From Chryseobacterium taichungense (lineage in GTDB: Bacteria; Bacteroidota; Bacteroidia; Flavobacteriales; Weeksellaceae): a DNA stretch of 64,000 nucleotides. Below, one piece after another: positions 32,846 through 43,000 of the stretch (the stretch's first letter is position 1; each line of letters opens with the position of its first letter). The stretch spans positions 62,001-126,000 of the forward strand of contig NZ_FOBV01000004.1 in NCBI RefSeq assembly GCF_900109935.1, read 5' to 3'. The notes beneath the pieces were generated by a model. It did not search any database. It saw only the letters and a program-made list of their open reading frames with translations, and was not told the DNA's origin. The position numbers and the translations under genes are program-made.

Positions 32846-34442
32846 ATGAAGAGAAAAATCATTCTCAGTCTATCTTTTCTGATAGTCTCCCTCACTATTC
32901 TATGGTCGTGCCACAATGAAGATTTTACCAATGGAGAAAACAATCCCCAACGAAACAATGCCAATTTCTTTAAACATTCTCAAAAAGGCGGTTTGAATGA
33001 ATGCCAAGGCAGGGGTAGATTATGTGGCTATTCTGGAAGCCTATAACAGAGAAACCGATTTTTTATCTAAAATGCCCGATCAAAGAGGAATGCCTATTTG
33101 GGACAAAATGCAGGTGGTAGATACGGAACAAGCAACAGGACTCATGATTCCCCTTTCGCATGATAATGAGACCATGAGTTCTGTACTTTTTGCCACTTTG
33201 GATGACAAAAACTCGGTAACAGGAGTGAAAGATTATGATAATACAATGCTGAAAGATATCGTTTATAATGAAGGTATTGACATCAAATTGCGAGAAAAGA
33301 TGTTTTTTACCTTTATGTATATCGATAACAAAACTTTTGGAACAAAGCTTTTTACCAATGCCCCCGAAGGAATATTAGATGAAATGAAGTTTGATAAGGA
33401 GAATGGAAGGATTTTGATAAAAGATTTTGAAGAACCTAAACCTGTTCATAGTGAATCTTCAAAGATTCTGTTCTTTGAGAGTTGCGGTCTCAGTTGGTCC
33501 TGCAAAAATCATGAAACCTGGTCTAAATGCGATCATTGCCCTGCTTGCTATTCAACGTCCTGCAATACCATTATGGTCTACATCCCGGACGAAAGTTTCC
33601 CGGGGTCTCCGGGATCACCCGGCGGCGGAGGTGGCGGCGGCGGCGGCGGAACTCCCGGTTCAGGAACACCACCGAAGGATCCTTGTACTTTAAGCACGGA
33701 TGTATTTTACAGATTAGCTCCCGGATGTAATGGTGGTGGCGTGGATCCGGGTATTGAGCTTGATGATCCTTGTGAAAAAACAAAAGCTTTACTTAATAAT
33801 CCTGAAGTACAGACTAAATTAGACAGTCTTAAAAACAAATCTTTAAGTAAAGGAGAAATAGGTTTTAAAACGAAAAAAGATGGAACAGTAACAGGGTATA
33901 TTAGTGGAGGGAAACACGAGGTAAATTTAGGTGTAAAAACCGGATACCAAGGAGGCTATCATAATCATACCCCTACAGGAATATCCATGCATTCACCACC
34001 AGATATTGATAATAACTTATTGGCATTTGCAAGAGCTCAGCCTGCCGGGGAACATAAAAATGCTTACTTTGGTATGATTGTAAAAAAGGCTTGCACAGGT
34101 TGCCCATCAGGTTATAAAATACATCATTATATCATAAGATTCGATGGAGAATATAGTGATGCTTTGACTAGTTTTTCACAATTAGATTTGGATAATTTTA
34201 ATATCGATTATCAAAATAGAGAGTTTGATATGACAAATCCAACAGGTGCCTATGGCACAACTTATATAGATAGTACAGGAAAAATAACAGATGAAGGCTT
34301 AGAAAAATTATTTTTTGATACTTTAAAAGCAATGAATTTATCTAATAAAATTCTATTGCAACGTGTTGAAGAAGATGGGACTATTAATAATATTACTATA
34401 AATTCTGCTGGTACTCATACAACACCAATACCATGTCCATAA
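32846..34442 (+). pseudogene. Surface lipoprotein with a JAB-like HxH motif, frameshifted by a 4-bp duplication
   Basis: The first frame (from 32846) gives a lipoprotein signal with lipobox ending SC, then HNEDFTNGENNPQ...SQKGGLN. There AATG is duplicated in tandem (32996-32999 and 33000-33003), and translation leaves the original frame, ending at 33046. Removing one AATG joins it exactly to the long frame ending at 34442 (LNAKAGVDYVAILEAYNRETDF), giving about 530 residues. The second part has a Cys-rich block (CDHCPACYSTSC), a Pro/Gly linker with ten glycines, and a C-terminal domain with YHNHTPTGISMHSPPDI, reminiscent of the JAMM/JAB HxH...SxxD metal site. Untagged synthesis from the internal ATG at 32997 would give a protein without export signal. 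No clear family name. Confidence 0.65.
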
Positions 34443-34465
34443 ATTAATTCAGAAAAATTCAGAAT

Positions 34466-35029
34466 ATGAAAAAAATGATTTGCAAAAGCATAATATTCGT
34501 ATGTTTAATTACAATAGTTAATTCCTGTAAGGCACAAATATTGCCGATGAATACAGCCTTAGACAACATTCCTGGTAATGCACATGTCAAAGATTTGAAT
34601 AATGAATTAGATCCATATATAGGAACTTACAAAGCAAATTTCCAAGGTGATGAAATTACATTATTTATAATAAAAGAAGAAAATAAATTAGAGAAAAGAG
34701 TTAATAAACAATTTTATCGCGATGCTTTAGTAGTAAAGTATATCGTGAAAAATGCCAATGGGTCCATTTTGCAGAATACTCAAAACACCTCTACAAATCA
34801 GTTATATAGTATAGGCACAAGGCCATCTGAAAATTCTGTAATACTATATTATTATGGAACTAATTGCGGAGTTGGATGGGGCAAAGTAACCTTAAAAAAA
34901 CTTAACTCCACTCAAATATCATGGGATTACGATCCCAACAGCACTTCTGTACGAGAAGACTGTCCTGCCACTGCTGACAAGACAGTTTATTTACCTGAAA
35001 CGTCGGGCTTAATTTTTACGAAACAATAA
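34466..35029 (+). CDS. DUF6705-like lipoprotein
   Basis: 187 residues. Signal peptide with lipobox VNSC (Cys 21) followed by KAQILPMNTALDNIPGN and DLNNELDPYIGTYKANFQGDEITLFI, the pattern of small flavobacterial lipoproteins of the DUF6705 type. The C-terminal half is beta-rich with a cysteine pair (CGVGWG and DCPAT). Function unknown. It follows the frameshifted JAB-like gene by 23 bp, probably in the same transcript, and ends with a terminator, so it may be an accessory or immunity-like partner. That last idea is only inference. Confidence 0.75.
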   Translation: MKKMICKSIIFVCLITIVNSCKAQILPMNTALDNIPGNAHVKDLNNELDPYIGTYKANFQGDEITLFIIKEENKLEKRVNKQFYRDALVVKYIVKNANGSILQNTQNTSTNQLYSIGTRPSENSVILYYYGTNCGVGWGKVTLKKLNSTQISWDYDPNSTSVREDCPATADKTVYLPETSGLIFTKQ

Positions 35030-35031
35030 AC

Positions 35032-35056
35032 AAAAGCCCCCGAAGGGGCTTTTAAA
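35032..35056 (+). terminator. Terminator after the DUF6705-like gene
   Basis: Perfect 9-bp stem AAAAGCCCC / GGGGCTTTT (35032-35040, 35045-35053) with a CGAA tetraloop. Confidence 0.85.
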
Positions 35057-35066
35057 ATAACAAAAT

Positions 35067-36223
35067 ATGAAAGAAATAGTATTTATTTTATTGTTCCTCT
35101 CTGTTTATGGTAACGCTCAAGTTATAAAAGATACGGTTTTGGGTAAGCCAAAGTTTGTAAAAGAGTATGTGGTTTTTCTAAATGATTCCGGTCCTTCTAC
35201 TTTTATGAAGAGTGATGATGAATATGGTCATGCGATGATTATGAGACCTGATAATTTAAGAAAAAGTATGGCGGGATCTTGGTTCGAAACAAACTTTTGC
35301 CGATATATCAATAACGAAACCGCTTATGACAAAAACCGCAATATCACAAAAGAAATATGGTACTATAGATCGGGAGAAATTGTAGATGATTATGATTATA
35401 CGTATGATAATTTAAACAGATTAATCATCAAAAAATCTAAAAACAGTTACTCAGAAAATATTTTCCGCTATTTTTATGAAAAGAACAGTAAAACGGTTAC
35501 ATTTAAGGAATATTACTCAAAATGGAAGGATGAACCGATGAAGAAATATGTTGGAAAATATGAAAACTTCCAGCCTATGTTAACAACAAAATTCGACACT
35601 ATTACAAAACCGACAGTATTTTCATTATAACAAATGATATTTGGAAAAAAGTTGGGGAACGTTCTTATACTGAAAGCAAAGATTCTATTTATCACAAGAA
35701 ATTATGTCAGGTAAAAATTTACAATAACGAGTATAAAGTCATTGAAGCAAAATTCTTTGATTATAAACTTGATTATGAAAATAAAAAGATCTTTTTATCC
35801 GGACATATTAAATATGAATATGATGAATTTGGGAACCTAACAAAAAGTACGGATATTAAAGATGGAAAGTATCATTATTATAAAATATCAGGAAAAGGGA
35901 AAATAATTGAAGAGGAAAAAACCGGTGATTATGCCCAAACCAGCTACACAACTTATAACTATACAAAAGATCAAAAGTTAGAAAGGCAAACCATGTATTA
36001 TAAAAACAACGTTTGGTCTGATATAAGATTTGAATATAATGGTAATTATATAGTAAAACTTTACTATTTAGATAAATTCGGACGTGAAGATAAAGATATT
36101 AAACCCACAGTAGTTACTTTCAAATATACCTTCGACAAGCATAAAAACTGGACCCAGATCATCAAAAACGTAGATGGCAAAGATCTTTATAAATGGGTAA
36201 GAGAAATAAAATATTATGAATAG
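35067..36223 (+). pseudogene. Secreted YD-repeat-like protein, frameshifted in a T run
   Basis: The first frame (35067-35630, 187 residues) begins with a signal peptide (MKEIVFILLFLSVYGNAQ) and contains an Rhs/YD-like segment (YDYTYDNLNRLIIKKS). It stops just after TTTT at 35619-35622. One extra T there would continue the reading into an open frame to 36223 (FIITNDIWKKVGERSY ... YEYDEFGNLTKSTD ... WVREIKYYE), for about 385 residues with two or three more YD-like units. The ATG at 35993 within that frame is internal and not a real start. So this is one gene broken by a single-base loss, or a phase-variable one. Its role is unknown; YD repeats are common in shell-forming surface and toxin proteins. 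Confidence 0.7.
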
Positions 36224-36302
36224 ATTGCGTTCAAATTGAGATAGATTTTTTTTATTGTCAATCATACAAATTCCCTAAATTAGCTCAACACAAAAAACAC
36301 TC

Positions 36303-37568
36303 ATGACAGAAAAATTACTCCAATACCTTTGGAACTATAAGGTTTTTACCCATTTTGACTTCAGAGACATTGAAGGAAATCCCATTGAAATTTTAGATTT
36401 TGGAAAATGGAATACCAATTCCGGTCCGGATTTTCTAACGGCAAAAATAAAAATCAATAATATCATTTTGGCCGGTCATATAGAGCTTCACGTAAAAGCT
36501 TCTGACTGGATTTTTCATAATCATTCTCACGATCCCAATTATCAAAATATTATTCTGCATGTTGTTTATCACAACGACATGGAAATCGAAGAACTAAAGA
36601 ATAAAAATGTCCCGACTCTTGAGTTAAAAAGCTACATTGATCAGAATATTCTCTGGAAATACGAAAAACTGTTGAGCGGAAACCAGTTCATCGCTTGTGA
36701 GAATATTATTAATTCTGATAAAATTCCGATGCATTTTCATGAAGAAAATGTTCTTAAGAAACTCCATGAGAAATCTGCCGAACTGGAAAAAAGTCTTGAC
36801 AAGTTTAAAAACAATTTTGAAGCGGTATTGTTTCATAGTCTTGCCTATTCGTTTGGATTGAAAGTCAATGCCGATATTTTCAGGCACCTTGCAGAAAGTA
36901 TTGATTTTACTATTATCCTTAAAATCAGCCAAAACAAAACACAGTTGGAAGCTTTATTATTCGGAATTTCCGGATGGCTGGAAAGTCCACAGGATGAATC
37001 AATGAAAATCTGGAAGCGGGAGTTTGATTTCCTGAAAGCAAAATTCAACATATCTGAATTGAAATTTCATCCTAAATTTTTAAGGCTTCGTCCGCCCAAT
37101 TTCCCGACCATTCGCCTGGCGCAGCTTGCTGATTTATACCATCAACATCAGAATTTATTTTCCAGGGTCATACATGTAAGATCAACAGAAGAATTATTCG
37201 ATTTATTTAAAGATATAAAAGCTTCAGAGTACTGGAACAACCATTTCAATTTCGGGAAAATTTCCAGTGTTGAGCAGCCAAAAGTCATCAGCAGAGATTT
37301 TATTGAGCTGATTATACTGAACACGGTGTTGCCGCTGAAATATACGTACCATAAATATCACAACGAAGAAATTGCAGATCAGATGCTTGTTTTTTATAAA
37401 AGCCTTCCTGCAGAAAAGAATTCCATTATCGACAGCTGGAAGAAAATAAAAATCGAAATCCCGACTTCACTGGAAAGCCAGAGTTTGCTTTATCACTTCA
37501 ATCATTCCTGTGTTGAGAAAAATTGCTTAAATTGCGGTATTGGATTTAAACTTTTAAAAGAATCTTAA
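36303..37568 (+). CDS. DUF2851 family protein
   Basis: 421 residues, cytoplasmic. Conserved opening LLQYLWNYKVFTHFDFRD, then GPDFLTAKIKI, LAGHIELHVKASDW and HVVYHND, which define DUF2851. The C-terminus has paired cysteines (HSCVEKNCLNCGIG). The pattern of D, E and H..K in the first 120 residues recalls a restriction-endonuclease-like fold, but no activity is established. Two small genes follow at 1 and 2 bp spacing, forming an operon. Confidence 0.85.
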   Translation: MTEKLLQYLWNYKVFTHFDFRDIEGNPIEILDFGKWNTNSGPDFLTAKIKINNIILAGHIELHVKASDWIFHNHSHDPNYQNIILHVVYHNDMEIEELKNKNVPTLELKSYIDQNILWKYEKLLSGNQFIACENIINSDKIPMHFHEENVLKKLHEKSAELEKSLDKFKNNFEAVLFHSLAYSFGLKVNADIFRHLAESIDFTIILKISQNKTQLEALLFGISGWLESPQDESMKIWKREFDFLKAKFNISELKFHPKFLRLRPPNFPTIRLAQLADLYHQHQNLFSRVIHVRSTEELFDLFKDIKASEYWNNHFNFGKISSVEQPKVISRDFIELIILNTVLPLKYTYHKYHNEEIADQMLVFYKSLPAEKNSIIDSWKKIKIEIPTSLESQSLLYHFNHSCVEKNCLNCGIGFKLLKES

Positions 37569-37569
37569 C

Positions 37570-37791
37570 ATGCTAGACAACATCCGTCACAAAATGGAAA
37601 GAGAATGGTTCGGTGTCCTTACCAGAACCGGCGCAAAATTGGGTATTCCCGTATCCAAGCTCAGGGTTTTCTTTATCTATTCTACTTTCGCTACGGCTGG
37701 TTTCTTCTTTTTAATTTATCTCGGATTGGCCTTTACACTTTGGGTGAAAGATATTTTTATCACGAGACGACCTAATGTTTTTGATCTATAA
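37570..37791 (+). CDS. PspC-domain small membrane protein
   Basis: 73 residues with a short amphipathic N-terminus (GVLTRTGAKLGIPVSKLRVFFIYSTF) and one membrane helix (ATAGFFFLIYLGLAFTLWV). This is the PspC-like pattern associated with envelope stress response elsewhere. Start 1 bp after the DUF2851 stop. Confidence 0.8.
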   Translation: MLDNIRHKMEREWFGVLTRTGAKLGIPVSKLRVFFIYSTFATAGFFFLIYLGLAFTLWVKDIFITRRPNVFDL

Positions 37792-37793
37792 CT

Positions 37794-38306
37794 ATGGAAT
37801 TTTTACAGATTACATCCTCTGAAGACTACAGAGTAAAGGAGATTTATGATGCTTACTGCTCCACTTTTCCTGAAGATGAAAGAAGAGATTGGGATAAACT
37901 TGCCACGTTATTTTCACATCCGAAGGTAAAAATAATTTCGGTGTTGCATGAGTCTGAAAATATCGGATACCTCATCCTGTGGGAACTCAGTAATTATACA
38001 TTTGTAGAACATTTTGAAGTATTTGAAAAATTCCGGAGCCAAAAACTGGGATCACATATTACCAAATATCTTTTTGAAAATTATCCAAGAATAATCCTTG
38101 AAATAGAACCTGAACATTCCGGTGAAGACGCAGCGAGACGCTACTCATTCTATCAGAGAAACGGCTTTCGACTGATCGATGAGATGTACGTACAGCCAAG
38201 TTATGGAAAAGGTAAAAAACCGTTGGATCTATGGCTGCTCTCTAACTACAACCCTGAAAATTTAAAAGAAATCAAAGACGAGATTTACGATATCGTTTAT
38301 CATTAA
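37794..38306 (+). CDS. GNAT-family N-acetyltransferase
   Basis: 170 residues. The acetyl-CoA-binding region is VEHFEVFEKFRSQKLGSHITKYLFENY (the RxxGxG-like Q-K-L-G-S-H), preceded by beta strands (GYLILWELSNYTFVEHF) and followed by the YSFYQRNGFRLI motif typical of GNATs. Substrate unknown. It starts 2 bp after the PspC-like gene, third in the operon. Confidence 0.88.
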   Translation: MEFLQITSSEDYRVKEIYDAYCSTFPEDERRDWDKLATLFSHPKVKIISVLHESENIGYLILWELSNYTFVEHFEVFEKFRSQKLGSHITKYLFENYPRIILEIEPEHSGEDAARRYSFYQRNGFRLIDEMYVQPSYGKGKKPLDLWLLSNYNPENLKEIKDEIYDIVYH

Positions 38307-38329
38307 AAAGTTCTTATCAAGCATCGAAT

Positions 38330-39106
38330 TTACTTTTTATTACTTTCTTTTAATCTTTTTAAGAAAACAGGAAAGCATTCATCCATTCTTGATAAAGTAC
38401 CTGTCAAATTTTTAGCTCTTACAAAAGTTCTTGTCTGAGGCTTATCCAGAAAAGAAAACTCGATAAATTCTGAAATTCTTTCTCTGGGAATTCCTTCTTT
38501 TGTAAAATAATCGTCCTCTACCCTTTCCCTGACCCATGCAATATCTTCCTGAAGATCGTCGTATCTGTACTGGCGTTTCATTCTTCTGGCATCTCCACTG
38601 ATAAGATCATATAATCCCTGGATATTCAGATTTCCTAAAAGTATCGGAAACAGAACCTGCTTCACATTAGCCGGTTCTTCTCTCATTTTTCCTTTCGGCT
38701 CGGGAAGTCCTACGGCATCTTCTACGATTTTTCCTTTATCAATTTTTGCAACTGCCCGGGAATCTTTTGCAATGTCACCGGTGATTTTGGCAACCTCAAC
38801 CTCTTCAATGGGCTGGGCAACCCGTATCAGTTTTATATTCAGATTTTTATTGATAAGATATTTAGCTTGTATCGAAGATCTTTCAAATCCTGCACGCACA
38901 AAACGGATCTCATCTTCCGGTGCAGCTTCTATGGAAAAAGTTCCATCTGAAGCGGTGTACGTTTTTTTATCTGAAGATATATTCATAATGGTAACAGCAG
39001 GCAGAACCACTCCGTCTTCATCGGAGATCGTAGCTTTTACAATTTCCTGCGAAAATATATTTAAAAACGGAAATAAGAGAAAAAGTAAAAGTTTTATCTT
39101 CATCAC
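38330..39106 (-). CDS. Secreted carboxypeptidase-regulatory-like (CarboxypepD_reg) protein, paralogue B
   Basis: 258 residues: signal peptide, then a one-domain CarboxypepD_reg-like beta-sandwich (about 20-95: ATISDEDGVVLPAVTIMNISSDKKTYTASDGTFSIEAAPEDEIRFVRAGFE). The remainder is charged and helical and not recognised. The same domain is the N-terminal extension of many TonB-dependent receptors, but here no plug or barrel follows. It is preceded on the same strand, 21 bp away, by a paralogue of the same layout, so the pair arose by tandem duplication. Probably periplasmic; role unknown. Confidence 0.8.
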   Translation of the reverse strand: MMKIKLLLFLLFPFLNIFSQEIVKATISDEDGVVLPAVTIMNISSDKKTYTASDGTFSIEAAPEDEIRFVRAGFERSSIQAKYLINKNLNIKLIRVAQPIEEVEVAKITGDIAKDSRAVAKIDKGKIVEDAVGLPEPKGKMREEPANVKQVLFPILLGNLNIQGLYDLISGDARRMKRQYRYDDLQEDIAWVRERVEDDYFTKEGIPRERISEFIEFSFLDKPQTRTFVRAKNLTGTLSRMDECFPVFLKRLKESNKK

Positions 39107-39127
39107 TTTTTAAATTGTACTACAAAT

Positions 39128-39865
39128 TTATGGAGTTTTGTATGCGGAAATCCTATTCAGCACCGCATTTTTAAATCTGTTCATATCCGCTTCGGTTACA
39201 TATCCGTATTTCAGAATATTTTTTCTTTCGAAGCCCGTTCTCAGAATATAAAGAATAAAATGCTGTATCTGAGATTTGTCAATTTTAAGTTCTTCAAAAA
39301 ATTCATTTCCAAGAGCATTCTGAAGATAATTTAACAGGTCAACATCATCCCATTTATCTTTAATTTTTCCGAATGAGAATACCCCTTTGGTGACCGGCTG
39401 TACAAACTCACCAGGTCTTGGTGCCAAAACGGAAGGATCGGATCTACGGGACATATAAATAGCAAGATCATTTTTAAGCTTTTGTACTTTCCGCGGTGCA
39501 TTCAGGTTTTTGGAATCAATTTTAATATCTCCTGTGATCTCTTTTTTTATTTCAACTTCTGCGATTAACGTTGCAGCTTTTATAAGCGTTATGTTAACCG
39601 GCGCACTGATGTTGTCATTTGTAATTTTCCTGTTAGCTCTTTCGTATCCGTTTTTTACAAAGCGAAGTTCATCGCCGCTTCTCCCGGAGATCATAAAATG
39701 ACCGTCGCGGTTGGTAGGAACCCTTTCGTCCGTTCTGATATTGATGACCGTTACGCCAGGAATTTCAGCGTTATCTTCAGAAATTACTTTTCCGAAGATG
39801 TAATCCTGAGCTTTGGTATTGATGAAAAAAACAGTTAATAAAATAAAGAATAGTTTAATTTTCAC
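39128..39865 (-). CDS. Secreted carboxypeptidase-regulatory-like (CarboxypepD_reg) protein, paralogue A
   Basis: 245 residues with signal peptide (INTKAQ) and the same beta-sandwich (GKVISEDNAEIPGVTVINIRTDERVPTNRDGHFMISGRSGDELRFVKNGYERA). The helical C-terminus has the same order of conserved patches as paralogue B (EVEIKKEITGDI, and a late IYMSRR or EEFFEELKIDKSQI region). It is the first gene of the pair and divergent from the AddA-like helicase gene. Confidence 0.8.
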   Translation of the reverse strand: MKIKLFFILLTVFFINTKAQDYIFGKVISEDNAEIPGVTVINIRTDERVPTNRDGHFMISGRSGDELRFVKNGYERANRKITNDNISAPVNITLIKAATLIAEVEIKKEITGDIKIDSKNLNAPRKVQKLKNDLAIYMSRRSDPSVLAPRPGEFVQPVTKGVFSFGKIKDKWDDVDLLNYLQNALGNEFFEELKIDKSQIQHFILYILRTGFERKNILKYGYVTEADMNRFKNAVLNRISAYKTP

Positions 39866-40046
39866 GGAAAGTTTTTTGTTAGAGCAAAACTAAAATTATT
39901 TTTAAATATTACGTAAAGTTTAACCACACTTAACTCGTTTTAGGATTTCTTTTAGATTTTTCTTTCCAAAACTGTTAAATCACCAACCAGAATTGTTAAA
40001 ATTTCATTTAAAAATTAATTAACTTGCAGATTGAATTCTACTCAAA

Positions 40047-43000
40047 ATGCAAAATTCTTACACAGTCATCAACGCTTCAGCAGGCTCAGGGAAAACATAT
40101 GCCCTTGTGCAGCGTCTTTTGATGATCTGTCTCCGCTATCCCAACCAACAACAGTCGATCAGGAATATTCTTGCGCTGACTTTCACCAACAAGGCAGCCA
40201 ATGAAATGAAAGAAAGAATTCTTACGTGGCTTGGAAATTTTTCTTCAGAAGACTTTGCAACTAATGGAGATCTTAAGAATATTCAGAAAGCATTTGAGCA
40301 GGAAGGATTAAAAATTACGATTGATGAACTGCATATCCGCGCTAAAAAGTTGTTGGATTATGTTCTTCATAACTATTCTACTCTAAATATCGGAACGATT
40401 GACCGTTTCAATTCACGGTTGGTGAGAAGTTTCTCTTATGAATTAGGATTAGCAAAAAACTTCAACCTCGAAATTGAAGCCGAACCTTTTCTGATAGAAG
40501 CTGTCGACAAAATGCTTGACCAGATTGGGGAAAATGAAGTTATCTCCGAGTCTTTCATGGATTATGTCGATTACAGCCTGGAGAATAATGAAAGGATCAA
40601 TTTAAATAAAAGTCTTTATGATTCAGCGAAAGAATTTGTAAAAGATATTCACTACGAACATCTTAAAAACAATAAAGATTTCAACAGCGCGAATTATGAA
40701 AATATAAAAAATACGCTCCGCAAAGAGATTGTATTATATAAAAAACAAGCAACTGAACTTGCAGAAAAATCAATTGACTTATTCCAATCAAGAAATATTG
40801 AGGTTGAAGATTTTGCACAGGGAAAAAACGGAATCGGCGGATTTTTTACCAAGGTTTTAGACTTTTACCAGCAAAAACGTCCTGGCTTTCCTTTTCCTAC
40901 TACCGCAGAAGAATCTGTGGTGAACAATTACCGTAAAGGAGCTTCTGCAAAATCGAAACACAAGGAAACAGACATTTTGGAAATCCTGGATGAATTGCTG
41001 GAAAACAGAATGAAGCTGATTCTTCTTTATATTGAAACACAGAAGAAGGAGAAAATTTTATCAGCACTTTTACCGCTGAAGGTAAATAAAGACATCCAGG
41101 ATGAATTGAGGAAAATCGAGCAGGAGAATGATCTTGTTTTACTCAGTAAATTCAATATCCTGATCAATGAAAATCTCCGAAACGAGCCTTCTGCTTTTAT
41201 TTATGAAAAAGTAGGTTCGCAGTTTCAGCATTATTTTTTTGATGAGTTTCAGGATACCTCCGAACTGCAGTGGCAGAATTTTCTTCCGCTGAGAGATCAT
41301 TCGATTTCGACGGAAAATACTTCATTCACATTGGTTGGTGATCCAAAACAGAGTATTTACCGTTTCCGTGGAGGAGAAAGCAAGTTGATGCTTGATATTA
41401 TTAACAAAAAAGAAATTTCGCCTAAAGAAGCAGAGCTTCTCGTATTAAAAGACAATTGGCGCAGTGCTCAGAATATTGTCCGTTTCAATAATGATCTGTA
41501 CCGATTTCATTCTGAAATTCTGGAAGAAGAGCACAAAAATATTTTCGGAACAGATGCGGAACAAAGTCCTAAATCTTCAATGGAAGGCCGGGTGAAAGTT
41601 AATCTGATTGAGAATCTCACCAATGACGATTTTTACAATGACACTTCGGAAAGAATGCGTAAAGATATCCAGGAAAGTCTGGATAACGGCTTTAAATTTT
41701 CTGACATTACCATTCTCTGCCGTGGAAACTTCGATATTTTCAGCTATTCTCAAAAGCTGGGAAATCTGAAAGTTTTTTATAAAGGTGAAGAAACCAATAT
41801 CAAAACCATTTCTGATAAAGGACTTACCCTGGAACTTTCAAACACATTAAAAGCGGTCATTGAATTTCTGAAATGGGAAGTCAATCCGAAAAACAAGCCG
41901 AATCTGATCATGATGATGTATTACCTGAATCAGCTGGGAAGAATACATATGAATGATTTCACGTTGGAGATGAAAGAAATTCTTGATATTAATGCTCACG
42001 AGGAGGTTTTACTATTCATTCAAAATAAATATTCCTTACAGCTTAAGCAGGACCATTTTCCAAGATTTAATCTCTACAATTTTGTGGAATACTATATCAA
42101 TGAATTTTCTGTTGAAAATAAGGAGACTGACTTTTTGTTGAATTTTCTTGAAATGCTGTTTAACTTTACCCAAAATGCAGGTGCCAGCACAAAAGAATTT
42201 TTGAAATATTGGGATGAAGAAGCTTCTTCATATACGATTCAGGCTTCCGAGAATATTGATGCGGTGCAGATCATGACGATTCATAAAGCGAAAGGTCTTG
42301 AATTTCCTATTGTTTTTATTCCGATGATGAATAAGAACCGCGATGCTGAATTTACCAACTGGTTTGAAACCTCACAGGATACTGCTCTAAAGTCGGTCAA
42401 TATTAATCAGTTCAACAAAAATCTGGAAATTTACGATGAAGAGATTCAGAAATTTAACAAGCAAAATTCCTACAAAAATTTTGTAGACCGGCTTTGCCTG
42501 CAATATGTTGCCACCACCCGTCCCGTAGAACAGCTGTTCTTTTATATTCAAAAAGCTAATAAAACCTCCAATAATCTGGAATTGCTGGAATTTCTACAGT
42601 CGAAAAATACTGAGAATCTTGATGAGTTTGATCTTTATGAAGTGAATCCTGAACAGTTGAAAAAACATTCGAAAGAGAAAACCACTTCTTTTAAAACCAA
42701 AGACATCCATGTCCTAAAAAATATCAGCGAGAATACAACTTCGATCAAAATTGCAACGCCATCTAAAAATTATCAGGTCAGAAATGAAAAAGTGAGGATT
42801 GGTCTTTTTGTGCACGAGCTTTTATCACAGATCAATACCCAAAAAGACATCCCTAAAGTTCTGGAATGCTACATTCTTGAAGGCCAAATCACCATTGAGG
42901 AAAGCCATACGATAAAGCAGGAGCTGGAAAAAATCGTAGATACACACAGCGAATTTTTCGATGAAAAATGGGAAGTGATTAATGAAAAAGATATTATGAT

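Noticed and set aside
35993..36223. Separate 76-residue gene
   Set aside because: It is the tail of the frameshifted YD-repeat protein, since the frame is open upstream to 35621.
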